Below are positions 16,132 to 22,807 of a DNA stretch of 32,351 bases, in pieces. The notes beneath the pieces are model-generated. The model saw nothing but the letters and a program-made list of their open reading frames with translations, had not been told where the DNA came from and made no database searches. Source of the DNA: Microthrixaceae bacterium (GTDB taxonomy: Bacteria; Actinomycetota; Acidimicrobiia; Acidimicrobiales; Microtrichaceae). The position numbers and the translations under genes were made by a program. The stretch's first letter is position 1. Each line of letters starts with the position of its first letter. The stretch spans positions 1-32,351 of the forward strand of contig JACJWI010000012.1 of assembly GCA_020637215.1 (NCBI GenBank). Direction: 5' to 3'.

Positions 16132-17850
16132 ATGTCGCGGAAGCTCCCAGTGTTCATGTCGTTCTCCGGCTACCAGAAGGCGTGGATCACCCCCGATGTG
16201 GTCGCCGGGCTGACCGTGTGGGCGGTCATGGTTCCCGAAGCGCTGGCGTACGCGACCATCGCCGGCGTCTCACCGGTGGTCGGGCTCTACGCCGCGGTAC
16301 CCGCACTGGTCCTCTACGCCGCGTTCGGTTCGTCCAAGCACCTTGTGGTCGGGCCGATGGCCGCCACCGCGGCGCTGTCCGCCGCCGCGGTCGGGGACAT
16401 CGCGGCCCGGACCGGAGCCGACTTCACCCAGCTCTCCGCCGGGCTCGCGCTCGTCGCCGGGCTGATCGCCCTCGCCGCGGGGCTGGCCCGGCTCGGGTTC
16501 CTCGCGTCGTTCATCTCCGGGCCGGTGCTCAAGGGCTTCATCATCGGCCTGGCGCTCACCATCCTCGTCGGACAGCTCCCGAAGCTGTTCGGGATCCCCA
16601 AGGCCGACGGCGACTTCTTCGAACAGGCCTGGGGACTCCTCACCCACCTCGGCGACACCCAAGGTTGGACCTTCCTCGTCGGCGGCCTGTCGCTCGCGGT
16701 CGTGGTGGTCCTCCGCACCGTCGCACCGAGGATCCCCGGCTCGCTCGTCGTGGTGCTCGGCGGGATCGCCGCAGTGCCGCTGTTCGACCTGGACGCCAAG
16801 GGCGTCGACATCGTGGGACCGATCCAGTCCGGACTCCCTCACCTGGGGCTCCCCGATCTCGGCTGGTCCGACTACGGCGCCCTCGCCACCAGCGCAGCTG
16901 GTGTCGTGCTCATCGCCTTCGCCGAAGGCCTCGGCGCCGCCAAGACCTACGCCAACCGAGACCACTACCGCATCGACGTCAACCGCGAGCTCGTCGGCCT
17001 CGGCGCCGCCAACATGGGTGCGAGCCTCGCGTCGGGGATGGTCGTCAACGGGTCGCTCTCCAAGACCGCCGTCAACGGCGAAGCCGGAGCCCGCTCGCAG
17101 ATCTCGGGGCTCCTCGTCGCCGCGCTCACCGTCGCGACCCTGCTGTTCCTCACCGGACTGTTCGAGAGCCTGCCCGAAGCGACCCTCGCGGCGGTCGTCA
17201 TCGCTGCCGTGATCGAGCTGATCGACCGCTGGGCACTCGTGCGCCTCTGGCGCTCGTACACCACCGCACTCGGCGGCATCTACGGATGGGCCGCCCGCGT
17301 CGACCTCATCGCCGCGCTCGCCGCCCTCTTCGGTGTCCTCCTGTTCGACACGCTCCCCGGACTGTTCATCGGCATCGTCGTGTCGATCGTCCTGCTCGTC
17401 TACCGGTCCTCACGCCCCCACGTCGCCGTCCTCGGCCGCCAACCCGGCGAGCACCACTGGGTCGACCTCGACCGCAACCCCGACGCCACCACCGTCGAGC
17501 ACATCGTCGTGCTCCGACCCGAATCCGGCCTCTTCTACGCCAACGCCGACAACGTCGCCGACGCCGTGACCGACCACCTCGAGCCCGACACGACCGCCGT
17601 CGTCCTCGACCTCGCATCCGTGCCCGTCATCGACGTGTCCGCGGTGGACATGCTCGTCGAGCTCCACGCCGACCTCCAACGCCGGCAGGTCACGCTGTGC
17701 GTCGCCCGAGACATCGGCCAAGTCCGCGACGTGCTCCAGACCGCGGGCGGCGCCGATCTGCTCGACCGCGTCTTTCCCACCGCCGACGACGCCGTCGACC
17801 ACCTGACCCGACCAACCGACGCAGACCGCGGCACCACCGAGGAGCCCTGA
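16132..17850 (+). CDS. SulP-family anion transporter with STAS domain
   Basis: 572 residues. The first 420 hold about ten to twelve hydrophobic segments and SulP signatures: ALAYATIAGVSPVVGLYAAV near residue 35, SGPVLKGFIIGLALTILVGQ near 130, and NMGASLASGMVVNGSLSKTA near 300. The C-terminal part (about 455-555) is a STAS domain (VVLDLASVPVIDVSAVDML). SulP proteins carry sulfate, bicarbonate or other anions in the inner membrane; the substrate cannot be told from sequence. ATG 16132 has GGGAG 6 nt upstream. A GAP-family gene begins two bases after its stop, so the two form an operon. Confidence 0.9.
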   Translation: MSRKLPVFMSFSGYQKAWITPDVVAGLTVWAVMVPEALAYATIAGVSPVVGLYAAVPALVLYAAFGSSKHLVVGPMAATAALSAAAVGDIAARTGADFTQLSAGLALVAGLIALAAGLARLGFLASFISGPVLKGFIIGLALTILVGQLPKLFGIPKADGDFFEQAWGLLTHLGDTQGWTFLVGGLSLAVVVVLRTVAPRIPGSLVVVLGGIAAVPLFDLDAKGVDIVGPIQSGLPHLGLPDLGWSDYGALATSAAGVVLIAFAEGLGAAKTYANRDHYRIDVNRELVGLGAANMGASLASGMVVNGSLSKTAVNGEAGARSQISGLLVAALTVATLLFLTGLFESLPEATLAAVVIAAVIELIDRWALVRLWRSYTTALGGIYGWAARVDLIAALAALFGVLLFDTLPGLFIGIVVSIVLLVYRSSRPHVAVLGRQPGEHHWVDLDRNPDATTVEHIVVLRPESGLFYANADNVADAVTDHLEPDTTAVVLDLASVPVIDVSAVDMLVELHADLQRRQVTLCVARDIGQVRDVLQTAGGADLLDRVFPTADDAVDHLTRPTDADRGTTEEP

Positions 17851-17852
17851 CG

Positions 17853-18530
17853 ATGCTGACCCAAGCCATCGGCGACCTGTTGCCCACCGCTGTAGGCGTC
17901 GCGCTCAGTCCCGTGCCGATCATCGCCGTCATCCTCATGCTCGGAACACCACGAGCCAAGAGCAATGGCCCCGCGTTCGCGATCGGATGGATCGCGGGGC
18001 TCGTCATCGTCTCGGTGGCCGTGCTCGCCGTCGCCGGCGGCGCTGACGACCCCGACTCCGCCACCGCGACCGGGGTGAACTGGTTCCAGGTCGCCGTCGG
18101 CGTGCTGTTCCTGGTGATGGCGGCCGGTCAGTGGCGCAAACGCCCACGCCAAGGCCAGGAACCGGTGATGCCCAAGTGGATGGCGATGATCGACACCTTC
18201 ACCGCCGGCAAGTCTGTTGGCCTCGGAGCGCTGCTCTCGGGCGTCAACCCCAAGAACCTCGCCCTGACAGCTGCCAGCGCGGCTTCCATCGCCCAAGCCG
18301 GGCTGTCGACCGGCCAATCTGCGATCGCCGTGGCCGTCTTCGTGCTCATCGGTTCGATCACCGTCGCCGGGCCCGTGCTCCTCTACCTCGGCGCCACCGA
18401 CAAGGCCACAGGGCCGCTCGCGGCCATCAAGGAGTTCATGTCCGCCCACAACGCCGTCATCATGATGATCGTCCTGCTCGTCCTCGGCGCCAAGATCCTT
18501 GGCCAAGGCATCGGAGCCATGAGCAACTGA
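17853..18530 (+). CDS. GAP-family (Sap/LysE-like) membrane protein
   Basis: 225 residues with six hydrophobic helices. The N-terminal ALSPVPIIAVILMLGTPRA and the later LLSGVNPKNLALTAASAA are the recurrent signatures of the GAP/Sap family, related to LysE exporters and best known from mycobacterial lipid export. GAGGAG at 17839-17844 lies 8 nt before the ATG and inside the end of the SulP gene, so translation is coupled. It is predicted to be an inner-membrane exporter of unknown substrate. The next gene is an integrase, making this the last cargo gene of the element. Confidence 0.85.
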   Translation: MLTQAIGDLLPTAVGVALSPVPIIAVILMLGTPRAKSNGPAFAIGWIAGLVIVSVAVLAVAGGADDPDSATATGVNWFQVAVGVLFLVMAAGQWRKRPRQGQEPVMPKWMAMIDTFTAGKSVGLGALLSGVNPKNLALTAASAASIAQAGLSTGQSAIAVAVFVLIGSITVAGPVLLYLGATDKATGPLAAIKEFMSAHNAVIMMIVLLVLGAKILGQGIGAMSN

Positions 18531-19747
18531 CGCGGGGGAGCTCTTCGGGTTGGCGTCGAAGTCGTCGACGCTGGCGCGATGAGCTACGTCATCCAACGTC
18601 AGGACCGCTTCTACGTCGTCGCCTACGACGGCCTCGACCCGCTCACCGGCAAGGAACGTCGACGATGGCATCCCGCCGGCCGAGATCGCGCCGAGGCCGA
18701 CGCCATGGCGCACCGCCTCGACGCCGAGCGGGAGGTGCCGCCACCGAAGGCCGGCGGTCCGATCACCGTCGGCGAGTTCCTCACCGACACGTGGCTGCCC
18801 CGCAAGCGGCGGCAGGTCCGCGCCACGACCGCCTACCGGTACGCCTGGTTCGTCGACCGCTACATCATCCCGACGGTCGGTGACGTTCCGCTGCGCCGCC
18901 TGCGCCTCGACCACCTCGAAACGTTCTACGCCGATCTCGCCGCCACCGGCGGCAGACAGGGCACAGGCCTAGCCCCGAAGACGGTTCGCGAGGTGCACAT
19001 GATCATCCGCGCCGCGCTCGACCTCGCCGTGCGACGTGAGGTCGTCGGGCAGAACGTCGCCGCCAGGGCGCACCTCCGCCCCACTCGCGCCGGCAACGCC
19101 GTCGCCCGCACCTGGACCGACGCTGAGCTGGCACGCTTCCTCGACGCCGCCCGGCCCCATCGCCTCTACCCGGCCCTGCACCTCGCCGCCCACACCGGCA
19201 TGCGCCGAGGCGAGATCGTCGGACTCAAGTGGTGCGACCTCGACATCGCACAGCGACGACTGGCCATCAGCCGCACCCTCCAGTGCGTCGGGGGGCAGCC
19301 CGTCGAGTTCGGCGTCAAGACCCGCACCAGCCGACGCAGCGTCGAGCTCGATCCCGGCACCGTCACACTCCTGTCCCGGTGGCGGCGACGACTCCATCGC
19401 GACGGGATGCCCGCCGGCATCGACGACTGGATGTTCTGCAACACCGCCGGCCGCTACCTCAACCCCCAGTCGATCAGCCAGCTCTTCGACCGCATCGTTA
19501 CCGGCGCAGGCCTACCTCGGGTGCGGTTCCACGACCTGCGCCACACCCACGCGTCGCTGCTCATCGCGTCGGGCGAGGGCGTCAAGGTGGTCAGCGAACG
19601 CCTCGGCCACGCCCACCCCGCCTTCACCATGCACACCTACCAGCACCTGCTGCCCGGCATGAGCGCGGCCGCGGCCGACCCCTACCTGTCAGTATGAGTG
19701 TCGCTCAGTGGAGAGGCCATATTCGATGAGGGCGGGGAGGTGAGATC

Positions 19748-20146
19748 ATGACCGTGATGACTGATGAGACCGAGGTGCGACGCGCGAAGCGTTCGTGGCC
19801 GGCGCAGTACAAGCTCGACATTCTCAATGAGATCGAGGCGGCGAAGGAGTCCGGTGAGACGACGGTCGCGGAGATCTGTCGGCGTGAGGGCTTGTATTCG
19901 TCGTTGATCTCGGAGTGGCGCAACCAGCGCGACGCCGGTGCCCTGGAAGGGTTGACTGACCGCAAGGCCGGCCGGCCGAAGAAGGACCGCACGAAGGAGC
20001 AGTTGGCTGCGATGCGCGCGGAGAACGAGAAGCTTCGCGGCGAGTTGGACACGGCGAACGAGTTGATCGAAGCGCAGGGAAAAGTCTCGGCGCTCTTGCA
20101 GCAGCTGTCCCGCAAGAGCGCCGAGAACAACACGTCCAAGCCGTGA
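19748..20146 (+). CDS. IS3-family transposase OrfA (HTH subunit)
   Basis: 132 residues. An N-terminal helix-turn-helix of the IS3/IS911 type (KRSWPAQYKLDILNEIEAAK, then TTVAEICRREGLYSSLISEW) is followed by a basic linker (GRPKKDRTKEQ) and a leucine-zipper-like coiled coil (LAAMRAENEKLRGELDTANE). It binds the element's ends and multimerises with OrfB. GGGGAGG lies about 7-8 nt before the ATG at 19748. Its stop overlaps the GTG start of orfB (GTGA). Confidence 0.9.
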   Translation: MTVMTDETEVRRAKRSWPAQYKLDILNEIEAAKESGETTVAEICRREGLYSSLISEWRNQRDAGALEGLTDRKAGRPKKDRTKEQLAAMRAENEKLRGELDTANELIEAQGKVSALLQQLSRKSAENNTSKP

Positions 20147-21168
20147 GCTCGAGCATCGAGGAGTGGGCGCCCAGAGTGGGGATCGGCCGGGCCTGTGCGG
20201 CGTTCGGGGTGTCGCGACGGAGCTACAACCATCGCCGTCAGGCAGCCGAGGGGCGACTCCCCGCACGCCCGTCGAAAGCCAAACCGGTCTCAGAGCACCG
20301 TCCGGTCCCGTGGAAGCTGTCCCCCGATGAACGGGCCCGGGTCCGAGACGTGTTGTGTTCAGAGCGGTTCGGGGACCTCGCTCCCGCGCAGGTGTACGCC
20401 ACGCTGCTCGACGAGGGCACCTACCTGTGCTCAGAACGCACCATGTACAGGATCCTGCATGAACACGACCTGGTCCGAGAGCGTCGCCGAGGGCACCGCC
20501 GCCACGGCCATGCCCCACCGAGGGTGCACGCGACGGGACCGAACCAGGCGTGGTCCTGGGACATCTCCCGGCTACGCGGCCCCGCCATCAGGTCCTGGTA
20601 CTACCTCTACGTCGTCATCGACATCTACAGCCGCAAGATCGTTGCCTGGTCGATCGACACCATCGAGTCCGACAAGGTCGCCAAGGCCCTGATCACCCGG
20701 GGGTGTCAACGCGAAGGCATCGATGCGGACCAGTTGATCCTGCATTCAGACCGTGGCGCGCAGATGACCTCCACCACGATCGCGGAACTCCTCGAGGACC
20801 TCGGTGTCACCCGCAGCCTGTCCCGCCCCCGCACCAGCAACGACAACCCATTCATCGAAGCGCATTTCAAGACCGCCAAGTACCGGCCCGATTACCCCGA
20901 CCGCTTCGAGTCCCTCGACCAAGCACGAACCTGGATGCGCCGATTCGCGCACTGGTACAACCACGACCACTACCACTCCGGCATCGCCTACCTACACCCC
21001 GTCGACGTCCACAACGGCACCGCCCACAAGACCGTCGCCGCCCGCCAGACCGTGCTCGACACCGCCTACGCAGCGAACCCCGACCGGTTCCGCAACCGGC
21101 CACCCCGAGCAGCAAGCCCACCCGCCGAAGCGTGGATCAACCAGCCGACCCTACAAACGAAACCCTGA
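20143..21168 (+). CDS. IS3-family transposase OrfB (DDE integrase subunit)
   Basis: 341 residues with a retroviral-type rve core. The catalytic triad is D140 (WSWDIS), D203 (HSDRGAQMTS) and E239 (NPFIEAHFKTAKY), giving the DD35E spacing of IS3 elements. The N-terminal part has the HTH_21-like region (PAQVYATLLDEGTYLCSERT). The GTG start (20143) overlaps the orfA stop by 4 nt, so expression is by translational coupling or by a frameshift fusion with OrfA; I saw no clear slippery A run. Full length and intact. Confidence 0.92.
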   Translation: MSSSIEEWAPRVGIGRACAAFGVSRRSYNHRRQAAEGRLPARPSKAKPVSEHRPVPWKLSPDERARVRDVLCSERFGDLAPAQVYATLLDEGTYLCSERTMYRILHEHDLVRERRRGHRRHGHAPPRVHATGPNQAWSWDISRLRGPAIRSWYYLYVVIDIYSRKIVAWSIDTIESDKVAKALITRGCQREGIDADQLILHSDRGAQMTSTTIAELLEDLGVTRSLSRPRTSNDNPFIEAHFKTAKYRPDYPDRFESLDQARTWMRRFAHWYNHDHYHSGIAYLHPVDVHNGTAHKTVAARQTVLDTAYAANPDRFRNRPPRAASPPAEAWINQPTLQTKP

Positions 21169-21233
21169 ACAGATCAGCAACCAACCCTTGACAGGTTCCG
21201 CGACCGCTTCGCCACCATGATCGCCACCGCCGG

Positions 21234-21251
21234 CCGGTAGACGTCTACCGG
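21234..21251. repeat. 18-bp perfect palindrome across the integrase 3 stop codon
   Basis: CCGGTAGACGTCTACCGG reads the same on both strands and contains the integrase stop TAG (21238-21240). Its left 12 bases (CCGGTAGACGTC) recur at 21298-21309. It may be a recombination-directionality or arm-type site, or a transcription signal; the sequence does not decide. Confidence 0.45.
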
Positions 21252-21409
21252 TCTGTCGGCGACGAAACCCCAGGTCACAGCCTCGGCCACCGAGGAGCCG
21301 GTAGACGTCGCCGGTGACGCCCTTCCAAGAATAGAGGTGGGCGGAGTTTTGGGTATGGGTGATCGGCCGATTCGCGAGCGAGCTTCTGGGTGGGCAGCAT
21401 CGAGGGTCT

Positions 21410-22335
21410 ATGACCTCCCACGACACGCCCACACCAGAAGCTCTGCAGATCACTGTGCCTCACTTCTCCCTGCAGGCGCTCACCCACCTGATCGCAGCGA
21501 TCACCCCGCTGCTGCCACCGGCACCGAAACGCGGTCCGAAAGGCATGGCGATCACCACCCGGGTCCGACTCGCGTTGTCGTACCTGCGTGAAGGCGTCTC
21601 GATCCGTGGCCTCGCCCGCATCTCGGGGATCCCCGTCACCACGCTCCGCGACAACATCGGCCCGATCCTCGAAGCGTTCGACCGTCTCGCCCCGCTGCTG
21701 CCCGACGGCACCATCATCGGCGACTTCGACGACATCGCCTGGTGGTGCGCCGAGACCGGCGGAACGATCATCGTCGACGGCACCGAGCTCGCCATCGCCC
21801 GCCCTACAGGCCAGGTTGAACGGCTCTTCGGACTTCAGCGGGGTGTGACGGTGTCGAGTGGGTCCCAGTTGGGTTTGCCGGTTGAACAGCGCCCCTACTA
21901 CTCGGGCAAGAAGAAGACCCACACCCTCAAGACCATCGCCGTCTGCGACGCGGAGTCGAATCTGTTGTGGGTCACACCGCTGCTCGGTGGCGCCACCCAC
22001 GACCTCACCGCGCTCCGCGACGCGAACCCCCATCCCACCTGGCCGACTCCGGCCTTGACGTCCTCGCGGACTCCGGGTTCCAAGGACTACAACACGACGT
22101 CGAAGCACTCGAACTGCCCACCCGACGGCCCCGAGACAACAGCGAGCTCACCAAGACCGACCGGTTCTTCAACTCGGTGCTGTCATCGAACCGGGTCCGT
22201 GTCGAACACAGCATCGGCCGGCTCAAGCAATGGAGGTGCCTCACCGTCCCGAAACAACACCGCGCCCTGCTCGAACGATGGCTCCCAGTGTGCTGGGCGC
22301 TCACCTCGTTCCAACAAGCCTGGCCCCGATCATGA
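21410..22335 (+). pseudogene. IS5-like DDE transposase, frameshifted and carrying an ISL3 scar
   Basis: The N-terminus has a helix-turn-helix (LREGVSIRGLARISGIPVTT) followed by the first catalytic Asp in IIVDGTELAIARP. The protein is then interrupted by 22 foreign residues (RLFGLQRGVTVSSGSQLGLP and flanks) and resumes with EQRPYYSGKKKTHTLKTIAV. The second Asp is in GATHDLTALRD. A frameshift in or near the C-rich run around 22025-22040 moves the rest (ADSGFQGLQHD, then NRVRVEHSIGRLKQWRCL with the last Glu) into another frame ending at 22335. The DDE_Tnp_4-type layout is clear. The gene is inactive because of the shift. Confidence 0.8.
21822..21879 (-). mobile_element. 58-bp scar of the ISL3 element with 8-bp target duplication
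   Basis: The 58 bp equal the right end of the ISL3 element at 4931-4988 (reverse orientation) with two mismatches. GGTTGAAC flanks it at 21814-21821 and 21880-21887, a perfect 8-bp duplication. The scar plus one duplication is 66 bp, so the host transposase stays in frame. Confidence 0.9.
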
Positions 22336-22358
22336 AACTCCGCGCAGGTCTAATGACG

Positions 22359-22385
22359 AAAGCCCAGGTCTGTGACCTGGGCTTT
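22359..22385. terminator. Strong hairpin next to attachment core 2
   Basis: AAAGCCCAGGTC (22359-22370), loop TGT, GACCTGGGCTTT (22374-22385): a perfect 12-bp stem ending in TTT. It stands between the integrase region and the tRNA-derived core and would terminate transcription from either side. Confidence 0.7.
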
Positions 22386-22389
22386 CAGA

Positions 22390-22434
22390 TGGTGGCGGGG
22401 GCAGGATTTGAACCTGCGACCTTCGGGTTATGAG
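22390..22434 (-). repeat. Attachment core: 3' half of a Met-tRNA (copy 2)
   Basis: These 45 bases are identical to 6851-6895 and in the same orientation: anticodon loop with CAU, T arm and CCA end on the minus strand. The bases at 22435 onward do not form a tRNA 5' half, so the intact tRNA gene must be elsewhere. With copy 1 it bounds a 15.5-kb segment. Confidence 0.85.
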
Positions 22435-22552
22435 ATTTCCGATCGGAATCTCAGCCCGTACCACTGCGTACCGGATCGTGCCCTCTTGCAGGGGTTTCGC
22501 CAATCACTCTACGCCCGCCGTGACAGCCCGTACACTCCCGTCACGCGCCGCA

Positions 22553-22573
22553 CAGTAGAAGAAGCAGTAGAAG
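22553..22573 (+). repeat. Paired direct repeat, candidate integrase arm site (copy 2)
   Basis: CAGTAGAAG occurs at 22553-22561 and 22565-22573, a 12-bp period. The first GTAGAAG starts 121 bp after the end of core 2 (22434 to 22555), exactly as at copy 1. Its presence to the right of the core suggests that another element extends rightward from here. Confidence 0.6.
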
Positions 22574-22726
22574 ATTCGGACTGCGCTCGGAGTTTCGCCG
22601 GGAACGACTCGGGACCGGCTGAGCCTGATGTCCGGGCACGGTTTGTCCACGCGGCAGAGAGGTCATCACCCACCGGAGAAGCGACCTTCGGGTTCGCGCC
22701 AGATGGTGGCAGATCCCGGGCTCGGC

Positions 22727-22789
22727 TCACGCGACCTGGACGGCGTCGTGCAGTCGGACTGGGAGCTTCGCGGACGACTGCAGGGGGCG
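22727..22789 (-). pseudogene. C-terminal remnant of a HigA-like antitoxin
   Basis: The minus strand reads LQSSAKLPVRLHDAVQVA and stops at TGA 22729-22727. The last 21 bases of coding strand, stop included, match the end of antitoxin 1 (296-316) at 19 positions; that protein ends AKLKDAVQVA. No HTH or start remains. Both sequences lie just inside an arm-type repeat pair, so the elements probably shared this terminal gene. Confidence 0.5.
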
Positions 22790-22807
22790 CCTCGCCCGGT
22801 CTGGCCG

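Larger units (their letters stand above)
19684..21196 (+). mobile_element. IS3-family insertion sequence, about 1.5 kb
   Basis: It carries overlapping orfA and orfB. The best outer ends are the 8-bp inverted repeats ACCTGTCA (19684-19691) and TGACAGGT (21189-21196), containing the TG…CA ends usual for IS3 elements. A GAC triplet occurs at both junctions (19677-19679 and 21190-21192) and could be a 3-bp target duplication. The two clues do not agree to the base, so the exact ends are uncertain by a few bases. It disrupts integrase 3. Confidence 0.8.
18579..21240 (+). pseudogene. Tyrosine integrase interrupted by an IS3-family element (int 3)
   Basis: The first part (18579 to about 19680) encodes a near-complete integrase: MSYVIQRQDRFYVVAYDGLD, the SAM-like core-binding domain, then the catalytic residues R209 (HTGMRRGE), H318 and R321 (FHDLRHTHAS), H344 (LGH) and Y354 (TYQHLLPGM). 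The native C-terminus lies beyond the IS: at 21193-21240 the frame reads RFRDRFATMIATAGR and stops at TAG. Removing 1513 bp restores an open frame of 382 codons. The truncated form retains all catalytic residues, so it could still be active, ending PYLSV inside the IS. Downstream lie an IS5-like element, a hairpin and the second attachment core, so this is the integrase of the element ending at 22434. Confidence 0.85.
21334..22350 (+). mobile_element. IS5-like insertion sequence (defective)
   Basis: Terminal inverted repeats of 16 bp match at 13 positions: GAGGTGGGCGGAGTTT (21334-21349) and, on the other strand, GACCTGCGCGGAGTTT (22350-22335). The flanking dinucleotide TA on both sides may be the target duplication. 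It carries one DDE transposase gene broken by a frameshift and by a 66-bp in-frame insertion (an ISL3 scar plus its duplicated target). Confidence 0.75.

Noticed and set aside
14448..16157. A long minus-strand frame opposite the DUF1254 gene
   Set aside because: Val/Gly/Asp-rich shadow with no motif; the plus-strand product is clear.
16182..18530. A 782-codon open frame overlapping the SulP gene on the plus strand
   Set aside because: It is an Arg/Pro-rich shadow of the SulP gene in another frame; only its last part coincides with the real GAP gene starting at 17853.
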